From contig JAOTOM010004036.1 in assembly GCA_034440615.1 (NCBI GenBank), positions 124,001 through 188,000 of the forward strand: a stretch of 64,000 nt of DNA. The letters run 5' to 3'. Made by a program: the position numbers and the translations under genes. Below, in pieces: positions 1-11,884 of the stretch; position 1 is the stretch's first letter; every line of letters starts with the position of its first letter. Under the pieces are notes generated by a model. It did not search any database, was not told the origin of the DNA, and worked only from the letters and a program-made list of their open reading frames with translations. This DNA is from Ashinkailepas kermadecensis (lineage: Eukaryota > Arthropoda > Thecostraca > Neolepadidae).

Positions 1-1750
1 GTATACGATGTTGCTTTCGTATGTCCCCGAAACAATGGCGTTTTCTGTGATGCTGGCATCCTTCGATCCATCAGTGAAAAAATGAACATGGCGATTTCGA
101 GACCAAAACTGGTGGAGTTTTTCTTTGGCATATTCTGGACAAAGCTGCGATTTTGGAGTGGTGGTGAGATTAAAAAAAACGTCATTCCACCATCTGCCAC
201 GGCGGTGTTGTTAGTGGAGAAAGAGAAGTAATGGGTGGAATAGTGAAATGAAGTTGTGCAGAAAAGATTTGGACCCGAGAAGCAATAGTAAGGCCAGTTA
301 GCTTTTTATCTGGGCCGAGATAGTTATGATGCAAATTTGGGAGAATGTGCAAGGATGCGCGTGTGGGGTGACTGTTACATTTGTCTAATAGCTAATGGAG
401 GGATTCCTGCTTCGGTTTCTTTAAAAAATGAAAGGAGAAGTGGTCATTGCATCGAGCTATCCGGAGACATTTGTTTTGAATGGTGTCCATAATTTCAAAG
501 AGGATGTGCTGGCACCGGCATATACTACTGATCCATATTCTATGATGGGCAGAACTAAGGATTTGTGGAGTCCTAAAAGGGTATGACTATCGGCTCCAAG
601 TGATGCTGCGAAATAAATTGAGTTCATGAAAACATTTGTCCTGGGCGTGCTTGATGTGTTTATGCATGGAAAGCCAACGATCAAAAATAATACCAAGAAA
701 TTTAAACGAGTTTACAAAAGGTGTGTCATTGTTTCCGAGGTGAAAGGGTGTTTCTGGACTTCGGCATGTAAGTGATTTGCTAAATATCATTGTTGCGGAT
801 TTTGCTTCCGAAAAAATAAAACCATTCTTTAGGGACCATTGATATATTTTGAAGAGAGCGTTTTGTAGGCTACTTAAGCAATATTCGTATTTTTTCCTGA
901 GCACCAAATTGCACTGTCATCCGCAAAAAGAGAAAATCATACATTGGCAGGCATGCCGGTGAAGAGATCGTTTATGATGAGGTGTAATAAAACTGGTGAA
1001 GTGCAGTTTCCCTACGGTGGTCCGCTCTGAAGAAAATGTAGATCGGAGATGGCTGACCGGCAACTGATGTGGAATCGACGTGAACCAGATGCAAAGCCCG
1101 CTAAATAATGAGCGAAGTGTCCTTTTATACCGAGTTGCCGAATGTTGAAGAGTAATGCGGGTTCGAAAACCATATCGTATGCTTTACTTTTGTCTAAAAA
1201 TACTGCGACGGTGTGTCCGTGTTTTTTTTTTAGCCAATGCGGATGTCTGTCTCTAACCGAATGAGATGATCTATTATGCTGCGTTCTCGCCGAACACCAC
1301 ACTGAAAGGGAGGTGGAATAGAATTTGTTTCGATGTGCCAGGTCAGTCTTTTAATAACTATACGTTCAAAACAATCCTAAACAACTGTTGATGGCAATGA
1401 GTCGAAAATTATTGGGGCCATTATGGTCATTGTCATATTTTGGGATGGGAATAATGAACGATGTTTCCCCAAGTTTCGGGAAGGCACGAATTGTCCATAG
1501 CGAATTGTATGTGTGTAAATTGCAATGTATGATGTGATCACGTATATGTCTGAAAAAGAATAATGAAAGATGTCGGACCCTGCTGAAGTATTCCCGACGG
1601 AGGAAATGACTGTGTCTAGTTCTGAAAGTTTAAAAGGAGTATTATATATTTCAGTGTTACCAGAATCAAATTGTGCGAAATTGGGGGAAAGTGTGTTGTG
1701 CGTTTTCTAGGGAGCCAGGTCTGTAGTTTGGGTTGGAGCTATGGTGGACA
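1..1750 (-). pseudogene. LINE reverse transcriptase and RNase H remnant
   Basis: Minus-strand frames give RT fingers around 1250-1450 (ERIVIKRLTWHIE-like), the palm motif FLDKSKAYD near 1180-1200, and the C-terminal block KFLGIIFDRWLSMHKHIKH near 640-720. An RNase H start (FTDGSK) follows at about 65-95. These are the conserved order and spacing of a non-LTR retrotransposon polymerase. Several frame changes separate the blocks and the FADD catalytic box was not found in an open frame, so it is not functional. The RNase H continues beyond base 1. Confidence 0.78.
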
Positions 1751-1760
1751 ATGGTATCCG

Positions 1761-2395
1761 CTATTGCTTGGGGTTCGGTAACGGTAATGGTGAGATTGTG
1801 AAGTTTGAGGGCCGGCTAAATGGGGATCGTCCGTTCAAACAGCGGATTAATCCCGAAAGTGTATCGAAAGTGGGTTGTTGAAGATAACTTGCACATAACC
1901 GGCGCCTAGCATTCCGTGTTATGCAGCGTGTTCTTGCACGTTCGTGGTTCCGGTTTATTAAATTTTGGTGGTCGGGATGACGTAAATATTTTATAATGCT
2001 CTTTTCCAGCGGCAAATGCCTTGAATACTTCTGTAGCCGACCAAGGGACTGACGTTCGTTTTGTGAAAGGTTTAATTGTCGCAAACGCTGCTTGTAAAAG
2101 TGTGTTGGTCATGATGTAAATGTTTTGTACCGGAGATGTATTGTGATGTATTGTGGGATGTATTGTGACGATGGAAATTCTTCCAGTCTGGTCAAATCGG
2201 CCTTCGAATGTTTCTAGAGAGGGACAAAACTTGGTGTGTTATCGACAGATGTCGAAAAAGTGGGTACTAATTTCATGGGGATCGCTATCATGATTATCGC
2301 TATCATGATCGCTATCATGAATGTCGGCGTCCATGGTCCAATTAAAATATGTCGCCAGGGCCGGAGAGCAAACTGTTAAATCAATGACAGTTTAT
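1761..2395 (-). pseudogene. LINE linker and endonuclease C-terminus
   Basis: The stretch 1761-2084 is an open frame of 107 aa with the basic, RARTR-rich composition usual between endonuclease and RT. Upstream of it on the minus strand (2230-2395) the reading IDLTVCSPAL followed by an aspartate/histidine-rich run matches the end of an APE domain. The SDH box there is stretched by a CATGATAGCGAT-type microsatellite. The domain is cut at 2395 by the hAT element and resumes beyond 3878. Confidence 0.6.
2388..2395 (+). repeat. hAT target-site duplication, left copy
   Basis: The 8 bases CAGTTTAT directly left of the hAT element are repeated exactly at 3879-3886 on its right. Eight-base duplications are the hAT signature. 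Confidence 0.9.
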
Positions 2396-3878
2396 CAGTG
2401 CTTTCCGCGATAACTAATTTTCGGACCTGCGATAACGATAAAACGATAAGAAAGGTTTGCGATAACGATAAACGATAAACGATAAAAAATTTTCACAAAA
2501 TTAACAGCGATAGCGATAAAACGATAACGATAATTGTTTTTTTTTAACAGCGATAACGTCCAGAATATACGCGATTTTCAGTGGCACGGAGTCCGCCCCT
2601 GACCTATTTTCACGTCCAAAATCAAGGTCCAAAACAGAGTACAAATAGCATTAGTGTTTGCAAGAAATGGACGCGTACAGATGCTGGTGTTGCATACCTG
2701 GCACCATGCAAACCCCAGCTGCCATGCAGCCCCGTCGCTGAGGGGCACTGATTCCGACTCACCAAGATGACCAAGCGCCGCAAAAGCGCAGTACACTCAG
2801 CGGCCGCTTGTACACTCAGCGCCGTGGACGCATTCAGTCCGCCGCTTTGTTGGATGATGGTTCGGTGCTTGAGACATCTGGCCCAGCTACAGACCAATTA
2901 TAGGCTACTTTAACACATTGTCTTCAATAGGTACCTACTTATTGTATATCCCAATATTCGCCAATGTCCAAGACAACGCTTAGCACAGTGGAAGTACATA
3001 TATTCTGTCACTCCGTAAGTACCGACATACCGGCAGAAGTAATTATATTTTCGACGCAACCACTTTCGATAAACCCTCGTACGTCATGCGTAACGTCGTC
3101 TGTTTTGCGGCGCGAGGAATATGCTTTTGACAAACCCTCGTATGTCCATCGTCCCTACCAGTTCTTAAAGGTTTTATGTAAATAAGCCTCAATCAATAAC
3201 TACAAAATCTTATTTCAAATTCTTTATACTGAGTAAACAATTTTATTTTCAAACGATAATGAAATAATAAAATTATCTCAATTATGATTAACTTTGAAGA
3301 TAGGCTAATATTAACTTGAAGATATGCATAGTTGCCAGATATGCGGGAGTGTAGAACAATGCCAGTTCTTAAAGGTTTTTTGAAAATAAGCCTCAATCAA
3401 TAACTACATGTTATTTCAAGTTCTTTACACTGAGTACAGAATGCTATTTTCAAATGATAATGAAATAATCCAATTATCTCAATGACGATTAACTTTGAAA
3501 ATAGGCTTATTTTAACCTGAAGATTTGGATAGTTGCCAGATATGCGGGAGTGGACCCCCCTGTGACTGACCTCTGCCCGGCCCGCCGCGCAAATTTATAC
3601 CACCCGTCGGCCGTCTGACAGATCTGTACACTTAGCAGATGGCAACAGGTTGCGCACACACACTGTCGCGCGGCATACACTGTCGATCGTCTTCCATTTT
3701 TCCATCATCCCGTTTTACATTTTATCGTTTATCGTTCATAATTTTTGGAACTTGCGATAAGTGGATGAGCGATAATTTTGAAAATTTAGCGATAAACGAT
3801 AACGATAACCGATTTACTTAACAGCGATAATTATCGTTTATCGTTTATCGCTCATCCTATCGCATGCGGAAACCACTG
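2396..3878. mobile_element. non-autonomous hAT DNA transposon
   Basis: The left end reads CAGTGCTTTCCGCGATA. The right end, reverse-complemented, reads CAGTGGTTTCCGCATGCGATA. These are terminal inverted repeats of about 15 bp in the usual hAT CAGTG form. The element is flanked by perfect 8-bp copies of CAGTTTAT and sits inside the LINE endonuclease. Both subterminal zones (2420-2540, 3720-3855) are dense in GATAACGATAAACGATAA words in opposite orientation, likely transposase-binding repeats. No transposase frame is visible, so it would need a partner element. Its middle carries a direct duplication of about 200 bp. Confidence 0.92.
3159..3553 (+). repeat. two direct ~200-bp repeats inside the hAT element
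   Basis: CAGTTCTTAAAGGTTTT begins at 3159 and again at 3363. The two units stay alignable to GCCAGATATGCGGGAGTG near 3351 and 3553 at roughly 85-90 percent identity by eye. Confidence 0.85.
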
Positions 3879-4159
3879 CAGTTTATGAATTGTGTCTGTG
3901 GTAGAAAAAAGTTGGCTCTCCATTGTTGAGTAATAAATACTAAATTGTATATGCCTAAGATGTGTTCAACAATGCTTCTGCGAGTGTCGGGAAGTGTAAG
4001 TGCTTTATCCCACGCTGAACTATGAGCGATAAAATCGCCAAGTACGATAGAAAGGTTTTTGAATTGTGCTATGAGGTTTTCTAATTGAGTCAAAAGGTGT
4101 TTATTACCGGTGTGTGCTGGGATATAGATGGAACAAACATCTATATTTCTACCATCCAT
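3879..4159 (-). pseudogene. LINE AP endonuclease, middle part
   Basis: Minus-strand translation contains ICSIYIPAH-like and VLGDFIAHSSAWD motifs, the central catalytic blocks of the APE domain of I/jockey LINEs. The usual asparagine of GDFNAH is isoleucine here, one sign of decay. The left edge is the hAT insertion and the right edge the SINE at 4181. Confidence 0.82.
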
Positions 4160-4180
4160 TTAGTCGCAAAGTTGATGACC

Positions 4181-4440
4181 GCCCCGGTAGCTCAGCTGGT
4201 TAGAGCGCCGACCTGCTCTCGTCTACCCTGTCCCGGCAAGGCAGGGTTCGAGTCGCTTCGCGCACTCGCGTTAGGCCCCCGGCTGGGAGGGTCAGTTGGC
4301 AACTGGCCCGATAAGACCGAGGCGGCCGTGTTGTTGCATTGACGGCACGTTAAACTCCCGGGCAAAATTTTCTGCTTAGCCTGGTTATAGATTTAGCTTG
4401 GTAATAGAACCCTGGTTCATAAAGCCACCCCGGCAAGAAT
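4181..4440 (+). mobile_element. tRNA-headed SINE in the LINE
   Basis: A tRNA-like start, CCCCGGTAGCTCAGCTGG, gives an A box at 4188-4199, and GGGTTCGAGTC at 4243-4253 gives a B box. The spacing is longer than in a tRNA and no full cloverleaf forms, so this is a SINE head rather than a tRNA gene. The body is unlike the other SINEs here (a CACTCGCG...GGCTGGGAGGGTCAG region). It separates two parts of the LINE endonuclease. The right end is approximate and I could not find a clean target duplication. Confidence 0.6.
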
Positions 4441-4457
4441 TCTGACTAAATACTTTG

Positions 4458-4740
4458 TTAAAATTGTTTTAAAGTGTAGGCTACCGCCTGTAAAGGTGAG
4501 TTGAGTGATATTTGTGTGTGTGTAAAATCATTGTGAATATAAAGTGCTGTACCGCCACTGCGGTGTGGTCCTCGAACCTCGTCGTAGCGGTACAGCGAAT
4601 AATTAAAGAGATTGAAATTATATGTATCGGATGGCAACAACCATGTGTCTTTAATTGGATTAAGAATAGGTGTGAAAATACTAAAGAATGCCTTCATTTC
4701 CGTTCATTTTGATAATAAACTGCGACAATTACATTATAGG
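4458..4740 (-). pseudogene. LINE AP endonuclease, N-terminal part
   Basis: Minus-strand frame with RSGGTALYIHNDF, the conserved GG-G-ALYI strand of the APE domain, ending in QAVAYTL just before the SINE. Upstream the frame is broken. Belongs to the LINE covering 1-6560. Confidence 0.7.
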
Positions 4741-5154
4741 ACTACTGACATTTTTAGCAAATATATATTTGTGTGCACCTTTCGGTGCGCGCCTGACCCA
4801 TGCGTGGAGGTCAAGCGAGAATGTGGATTGAGCATGGGGGCCCCGTTAGACCCGCTCGTGCCCTCCGGCTGACCGGTGACCTTGGAGAGGTCACGGCGGC
4901 CTGACATAGCCGCGGGGGATGCCCGCTGGCTGGCAGGAGTCGGTCGGATCACGCTGGTGCCGTGCTGGACCGGCGGCCGACAGAAGCGGCACGATTTCCC
5001 CAGCAGCCCTATGCTTGACCTGGCTGCGGGGTCTGCCACCCTTCGTGGGAGTGGCCTGAGTGTGTGAAGCCGGAGTGGTCTGTATGTTGGGATCCGGAGT
5101 GATTTGTGTCGTTGTGGTCAGTGGTGAGTTTTTTTAGTGGAGCTAAGCCGGGAA

Positions 5155-5655
5155 TCATGTCGGTTTGAATGGAAGTAGAAATGGTGTTGATGTGACGAGT
5201 AGTGGAAGTAATGTTGGCCGCCTGGGCGTAAGCTTTGGTGGACGGGGGGTGGCCTCCACGGTCCGCCGAGCCTGGGCGTACGACACGCTGGTGGTAGCTT
5301 TGACGGCACATACTTCATTTTCCAGTCGCCAGACCGGACACTGATTGGATGTGGTGAGGTGGTCAGAGGTTTGGCAGTTCAGGCATTTGCCTGGTTTGGA
5401 GCAGGTGGAGTCAGGGTGTAGTGTCTCACCGCACTTGGGGCATGGGGCTGGTTGGCGGCATATCTTACTGCCATGACCGAAGCGCTGGCAATTAAAACAA
5501 CGGAGATGATTGGGAATAACGACACGGACTTGGTAGCGAATGTATCCGGCGAGGAAGGTCTTATAAACAGTGGTAGAGTTGAAGGGAAGAACTAGAAGAA
5601 TCGCATCGCGTTTCTGGCCGTCTTTAAAGGAGGTGATGCGGCGGACGTGGGTCAC
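5155..5655 (-). pseudogene. LINE ORF1, gag-like zinc-knuckle protein
   Basis: A 166-codon open frame with three consecutive zinc knuckles: CFNCQRFGHGSKIC, CPKCGETLHPDSTC and a CLNC...H...C variant. They are followed by a proline- and threonine-rich tail. In I/jockey LINEs this ORF1 protein binds the element RNA and carries it to the nucleus. The start used here is only the first ATG of the open stretch. The original frame extends toward 6560, where ORF1-like basic sequence is cut by stops and by a SINE. This is the best-preserved frame of the element. Confidence 0.85.
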
Positions 5656-5898
5656 CCCCTCCGGCCTGAGCTCCGCCTGAATATCTCCTCAGACATGAAG
5701 CCGAGCTCCGGCGCGAAGATGGTGTCATTGGTGGTGTTGCGATTGGAATGGAGAGTGATTGCGACGGATTTATCACAAAATGTGGTGGTGCTGAGGATGG
5801 GCTCGGGATTGGGTTTTGATCACGAACGTTCCGTTGGCAGGGGCTTCGATATCACGATTGGCCAAGGAGCCGATGGCGAGGAGTTGTTTGGTCGGGCA

Positions 5899-6060
5899 GG
5901 GGCCGCGGTAGCTCAGTCGGTAGGGTGTCGGACTCTTAATCGCAAGATTGTTGGCTCACATCCCGCAACCGGCGGAATTACCGAGTCCACTCGCGACCAA
6001 TCGGCGTGAGAGGTTGGCGACGCTGTACGGCCTAGCAGGTGAATGTGTCGTAAAAGAAAC
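5899..6060 (+). mobile_element. SINE, Lys-tRNA-like head
   Basis: GGGGCCGCGGTAGCTCAGTC supplies an A box, followed by a GGACTCTTAATCGCAAGATT anticodon-arm-like stretch and a damaged B box. The body has CGCGACCAATCGGCGTGAGAG and ends in GTGTCGTAAAAG. It matches the SINE at 43576-43728 closely. Inserted in the 5' part of the LINE. Confidence 0.82.
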
Positions 6061-6560
6061 ACAGATTCTGTTCGGTTGGCCACAAAACGTTGATACGACG
6101 AAAGGAAACGGTTTCCTCGACAGGCTTGACGACTACGTACGAGCCAGCACTGCCGAAGTAGGGTTCGATGGATTGGATGGGTTCGGGCTGGGAGGGCGTG
6201 GTCTGGTTCAAGCATTGGTCAGCAGCACGGAGAGTGGTAGTTTGTTCCGGATCGTGGGACGCGGTCGTGGTCTTGGGATGAGCAGGCGTCGGCGACGAAC
6301 GAAGAGAAGCTTCAACATGATTGGGGGGAGGGGATCAATGATTGAGGGTACAAAACCAATGCTTGAGAGGGCCAGTGACCCCCTTAGCGTATACAAAGTG
6401 CCCTTCACATTTCGACTTGTTTCTCTACAGCTAAGCCACAGAATGCATGCGAAGTTGTGTCGTGTCAAGAGACTCGGCGCCCTTTGTGTCGCGCCGGTGC
6501 CGCCGCCCACGTAGGTGCAGGATGAAAGACTCGCTGGAGTTCGTCCTCGTTCATAATTAT

Positions 6561-7069
6561 CATCACCTTCCTTTACACTGATCATATAAGACCGGAATTC
6601 GGAGCCTCTTTTTCACCCCGGACAATAACAGCCAGTGGTCTATTTCCAAATAGGATTATTCATCCTAGCGCAACCTGCTTGCTAACCAGATTTGCACATT
6701 TTGGAACTCAATTTCGCATGCTATTGTCGAAAAGCCATTGCCATAAATACACTTGCTTCCAAGCATTTATATTACAATCACAAATATTCCGTTCATTTAT
6801 TTCCGTTCCCTTGATTTTTATGTGATGGCTGTTCTTTTAAGATGTGATAAGATACCTCGTCAATGAGCTCGAACACAAACAACACATCATTTTGCTGATC
6901 CACGGTGTGTTGACGGGAACTGCCCGTAGCCCTACTTCATACCATCGGTGACTTCTCTGAAGCATCAAAAACTAAGAGAAAACACCAAATTTCTGCCAAA
7001 ATTGCAAACACCGTCAACACGCAAGCATAAACACATCGAAACTAATGGTGCGCATTACCAACCGTGGTA
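6561..7069. other. AT-rich intergenic, nothing recognised
   Basis: No coding signature, RNA gene or repeat structure visible in this stretch. Confidence 0.4.
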
Positions 7070-7515
7070 TTGTTAAAATAATGTTCCTTTTCGCTGGATG
7101 TAAGATGCCGAAGCGAGTATAGTAGGATGTCTAAATTCGCCATGGAAATGATGTCTCTTAAAATATATGTTAAGTCTCTAAAACTCAATATTGAACCCTT
7201 GGTGTAGCTGCAAGTGTACCTTTTCTGCTTATTTTGAGACATACCTAACTTAGGTATACCTGTGTTAACCAAAGCGATAAACATGTATGCACTATAAGCT
7301 TGCATTGTAGGACAGACCACATCGTAGGTAATTTAATGATCTGGAATTGTGTTACGAGATGTTCGTGTATCGCGAACCGTAATAATGAGCAAAAGGATGG
7401 CACTTCTAGACGAAATACCGTTAGAAATATCGGGTAAATAAACACACATCAAGAGGCACGTTGTCGATACTTCTTTGGAAAGGATGCCGATTGCGTGAAG
7501 CGGTATATATTCCAT
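7070..7515 (+). repeat. dispersed repeat R1, copy 1
   Basis: Alignable by eye over its whole length with 29940-30463. Shared landmarks are AGTAGGATGT...AATTCGCCA, ACCACATCGTAGGTA/ACACATCATAGGTA, CTGGAATTGTG, and AAGCGG...TATATTCC at the end. No coding capacity was recognised and no terminal repeats are obvious. At 7120-7136 it holds the uninterrupted form of the site that carries a hairpin mini-insert in the other copy. Confidence 0.75.
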
Positions 7516-7970
7516 ACAACATTCACGGAAACAAAGTCCATCACCGAGCCGTGGCGGAAGTCTGCTGGGGCCGGCGCCGTACACTGCCGCTCTCACCTGT
7601 GACGTGTGTGGGCGGGTGTGTACCGGGTGACGTCACAGCGCGGTGTGTCACCTGTGGCTGTCGACAGCCGGCCGACCGACGGCCCGCCGTGCACTGGCGC
7701 ACAGCGCCGCCGGCCGCACGGCCGCCCGGGGCCCGCGTCGACTGCGACGACTGCGTCGGCTGTCGCAGCGACTGCCGAGCGGCAGAGGCGGCACCGAATG
7801 TTAGTGCTCTTTTCACTGTAAGGCTAGCTGCTGTGCCAAGACTGGAGGTTGAGGGCATTGAGGGTGGCTGAGGGTGTCCGCAAATGTTAGTCGAACTACG
7901 CTTTTCTAACACCGAACCATTATGATTGTATGATGTTTTTAATCAAGGGAAGCGGCAAGGCAGCACCTGG
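7516..7970. other. GC-rich unassigned stretch
   Basis: GC-rich (7560-7800) with overlapping open frames on both strands, none with a recognisable domain. The frames look like a by-product of base composition. Confidence 0.35.
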
Positions 7971-8250
7971 CCGACTTGCAGTCGTGTGTTACTGGCATAG
8001 TCGGTATGTGAGCCGACCTGCGGTCGTATATTTCCGGTACAGTCAGTATGTTAACCGACCTGCGGTCGCATAGTACCGGTACAGTCGGTATGCTAGCCGA
8101 CCTGCGGTCGCATAGTACCGGTACAGTCGGTATGCTAGCAGACCTGCGGTCGTATATTACCGGTACAGTCGGTATGCTAGCCGACCTGCGGTCGTATATT
8201 ACCGGTGCAGTCGGTACGTGAGCCTACCTGCGGTCGTATGTTACCGGTAT
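7971..8250 (+). repeat. 42-bp minisatellite
   Basis: About seven units of 42 bp with the core CCGACCTGCGGTCGTATATT followed by ACCGGTACAGTCGGTATG. Each unit contains the self-complementary words CGACCTGCGGTCG and ACCGGT, so every unit can form a small hairpin. Confidence 0.92.
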
Positions 8251-10405
8251 AATAAGCATAGGGGGTGCCTGGAGCATCCCGAGCTCCTTTTTTTCTCAAC
8301 CTCTCAGAGGCGTTTCCGGCGGGAAAAAATCGTTGTGCGCTGGAATTGCACTCAGGAGCCTTCTTGAGGGGGGGAGGGGCGCGATTCTCGCCGGAGAGTC
8401 ACCTTTCCATTGAGTGGGGGGGGCACATGTCCCCAGTACCCTCCCCTGCACCCGTCCCTGATGCAGATATGTTGTGGTGCTCGCCCACTGATCGCTGCTT
8501 CTCCGTGTGTGGAGCATTACCTTTGGAAGGCTTTGTTATGGTAAATGCGATGAATACAATCTGATTTCCTTCTTTTCGATTACGATGCCATCTAATTGTT
8601 AAATGGCAGACAGTTCAAAATTAGTGTTGGGTGGCTTTAACTGTATTAGTTTGTTAACCTAAAGATGAGAACATGATTACAATACCCAACGTTTCGGTAT
8701 CATACCTACTGTTTACCATGTATGTATCGTCCCTCTACGCCATGTTTCTTGTTTGACGGCGTCTCTCCTTTCTTGCCTAATTGATATAACCGGATGTCAC
8801 AAAAACCGGATTAACGTAATTCCTTCTTTAACGTAACAATCTCTAGCAGATGGCACTTTGCCTCAGCTAAAGATTTAGGAAAAAAAGAAGAAAACAAAAG
8901 TATTATACCTTGTTCAAGGGCAGCAAAAACCGACCAAGTTTTGCAGTCAGAATGAGAACATGGAAATGTTGTGCAAGTATGAGCATTTAATGTTCAAACT
9001 CGACCAGGTGAACTTTTCCCGAGCCATCAAGTACGAAGAAAATATGGCATTCAAAACCCAGCTACGAGGAATAACACAATGTCCCAGATGATGAAAGCAG
9101 CAACAAAAGACGCGGATCTGCATAGAAAAAATAATCAAACCACAGCTGCAGAAAGGAGGCTTGTCAAAGGTCTGCTGAACGATGGCGTACCATACATTTG
9201 TGGCTCAGCTTAGTGGCCACAAGTATGTGAAGTCGCTCACTTCATATGTGCCCATGTGCCAATTTATTTTCATTGTATCCATTCTGACTGCAAAACTTGT
9301 TCGCTCTTTGTTGCACTCGGAGAAGGCATGCTATCGAAACGTCGGGCATTGCAATCATGTTCTCATCTTAAGGTTGAAAAACTCACAACAGTTAAAGGCC
9401 ATCCTACGCTAATGTCATATCGATGTTTCGCATTGCTTTTTCTGATCCAACGATCAATATCGTGATTGTCACTACCTGGGCGTCCCTCACGTTGCTAAGC
9501 GCAACAGAACTTGCGGCTAATTGTTGCCGGCGATCAGCTGTTCATTTCCTTATGTCTAAACGAACATCTGATGTAGGCGGTGTAGTCAATATAATGCAGG
9601 TGGTGTGGCCAATATGGTGGATGTCGTGTAGTCATGGCCAGCATCGTTGATAATATTATCAGTCGTAAAGTAAAATGATGACATTTTAGGTGAAAGCCTT
9701 TGCATCGGCTTCATCAGCATTCAGGTCGTTTGTGTCATTATTGAGTTTCGTGCTGTTGTCAGCAAAGTAGACAGGCGCTTGCGACGCATCTCGTGCATAC
9801 GTCATGCGCATCAAGAAGAGGCAAGTTCATAGTGGAAATGCATTTTTGGTGCAGGACCCTATGGCGAATCAACTCTCCAATGCATTGGTGCCCGAAATGG
9901 TGTTGGCTGAAACGGAAATTCCCCACTTCTTCGTATGCATTTATGAGTTGGGTACCAATAATGGACGGAAAACAACAGTTGATGTTATGTTGCACACTTC
10001 CTAATGGACATTAATTGCATGAGCTAATTTGAGATGACCAAGTACTTCTTGTTCACGTTTTTTTAGACTCAAACTGCTTGGCAAGCAAATCAGGTCTAGA
10101 CAAATGTTGGAGGCATTTCAAGCCTTTCTGAACCAAATAACTACGTATCCTTCATTCCTTGGCGTTGAGAATCGTTTCGAGATATTATACCAACTTTTTG
10201 TTCCAGGTCATACACTTCCTTTAACGTTTCAATTGCACTGGTCCTCGTCAGAATAACTTTTTGAACAGCATCCGTACTGAAATTCGAATCGCACAGCACC
10301 CAAGCATGCCATCATCAGTTGTGGCAGTGCAGTGTGCGGAACACAGCACGTGTCAGTGATCTGTGCGCGTGCTACGCTCTGTCACAACCCATCAGTCCAT
10401 GCACT
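8251..10405. other. intergenic, no gene recognised
   Basis: Contains G-rich runs at 8365-8430 and several 60-80-codon frames without known domains. AGAAGGCATGCTATCGAAACG at 9321-9341 resembles the stem II-GAAAC end found in Penelope-like elements but is too degraded to call. Confidence 0.35.
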
Positions 10406-10407
10406 CA

Positions 10408-10985
10408 GTACAATCAATACAATCACGGCTGCCACAATCCATACAATCACGGCTATCATAATCCATGCAAGCACGGCTATCGAAACAATACAATCACGGC
10501 TATCAGAATCAATACAATCGCCGCTATCACAATCAATGCAATCATGGTTATCGCAATACGTACAATCACGGCTAGCACAATCTATGAAATCACGGCTATC
10601 ACAATTCATACAATCACGGTTATAACAACCAATACGATCACGGTTATCGCAATCCATACAATGACGCTATCACAACCAGTACAATCACGGCTATCACAAT
10701 CGATGCAATCGCGGCTATCACAATCGATACAATGACTACTACCACAATTAATGCGTTCACGACTATCACAATCCATACAATCACGGCTATCGCAATTCAT
10801 ACAATCACGGCTATCATAATCCATACATTCTCGGCTATCACAATCAATGCAATCACGGCTATCGAAATACGTACAATCACGACTATCACAATCCATACTA
10901 TCACGGCTATGGCAATGTATACAATCACAGCTATCGCAATCCATAAAATTTCGGCTATCACGATCAATGCAATCGCGGCTATCGC
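10408..10985 (+). repeat. 24-bp minisatellite
   Basis: About 24 units of 24 bp, consensus near AATCACGGCTATCACAATCC plus ATAC. Because 24 is a multiple of three, long frames appear on both strands (for example threonine/isoleucine-rich on the + strand, DCDSRDCI-like on the minus). These are repeat translations, with no sign of a gene. Confidence 0.95.
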
Positions 10986-11880
10986 GAAAATACAATTTAA
11001 AAAACAGGGATGCAAGCTGACGGGCACGTAATTGAAGCGCAACACACTACTTCACCCGACTTCTAATTTCCTGGCCAAGTTTATGAATATACAGTACTTC
11101 TAAAATTTGAAGCCATCTAAAATCGAAGACATCAGTAGGTACATGTTGCAAGCACAGTAGCATTGTTGGTCAGGTGTTTTTCATCAGGTTTTCGTTGTGT
11201 CGTTGACGAATGTGTTGTAGCGATGCGCTGTTGCGCTAGGGGTGGCGCCGTTTAAATTGAAATTTTCTTGAAATCCGGAGAGAAAATAATTCATGACGTA
11301 AATACTCACTGAAGCAGATCCCAACAATGTTAACTGTTGAAATTTGATAGTCTTTTTTAAATCAGATAATTTCTTATTTCCCAACTAACCGGTACAAAAA
11401 TCAGGCTTCTGGATCCGCCCGAATACTGAACACCGAATACTAAATCGGCATCCTGTCCAATGAAGTTTAACATCCTTGATCTAAATGCATGCTCAGGCCG
11501 TCTGCATTCCTGATTTAGGAATGCAGTGCCATGTTTTTGCAGTTTGAGGAGGGAGAGGATCACACGATCGTGCCCCCAATGGGTGATTTCTTAAGAAATA
11601 TATTTGTCTAAGGAAAAACGGCTCTTTTCGAAATAAAGCGTCAGAAATCCGAGGACTTTAAAGCTTGTGGAGTTAGTTCGCGCCCCCTTCGTTCGCAAAT
11701 CCGCCACCTTCTTGGACAATTACTGGCTACGTTCTTGCTTAGCGGGAGTTCGAAAGTGAGGAGCATTGGCCGAAAGAAACGGGCGTATTAATACGCCCGC
11801 TTGGCGCGAACGCTTCCTTTTTGGAGCCCATGAGTCGCGCATATTTCTTCGAGGACTGCTGGTGACTTCGAGATACCGGA
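10986..11880. other. intergenic, no gene recognised
   Basis: Mixed composition. No domain-bearing frame, RNA gene or repeat recognised. Confidence 0.35.
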
Positions 11881-11884
11881 AGTG

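Larger units (their letters stand above)
1..6560 (-). mobile_element. I-clade-like LINE, decayed, nested insertions
   Basis: Read on the minus strand this stretch gives, from right to left, a zinc-knuckle ORF1, an AP-type endonuclease, a linker, a reverse transcriptase and the start of an RNase H domain (FFTDGSK near 65-95). That order is the I/jockey type of non-LTR retrotransposon, and the RNase H points to the I clade. The 3' end lies outside the window. Frameshifts and stops interrupt every domain, so it is a dead copy. It has received a hAT element (2396-3878), a SINE at about 4181-4440 and another SINE at 5899-6060. The right boundary near 6560 is approximate. Clade assignment is from visible motifs, without alignment. 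Confidence 0.8.

Noticed and set aside
4181..4440. Target duplication for the SINE at 4181
   Set aside because: TTTAGTCGCAAAG and CTAAATACTTTG at the two sides are inverted relative to each other and do not form a direct duplication.
7971..8250. Possible CRISPR array
   Set aside because: Units are contiguous with no unique spacers, and the context is a eukaryotic genome. It is a minisatellite. The same applies to the 22-, 24-, 35-, 53- and 68-bp arrays.
9680..9735. Hammerhead motif (GCTGATGAAGCC...GGCTTTCACC on the minus strand)
   Set aside because: CUGAUGA and a stem are present, but the required GAAA after stem II reads UUCA.
10319..11045. Ile/Thr-rich and Asp/Cys-rich frames on both strands
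   Set aside because: Artefact of a 24-bp repeat, a multiple of three.
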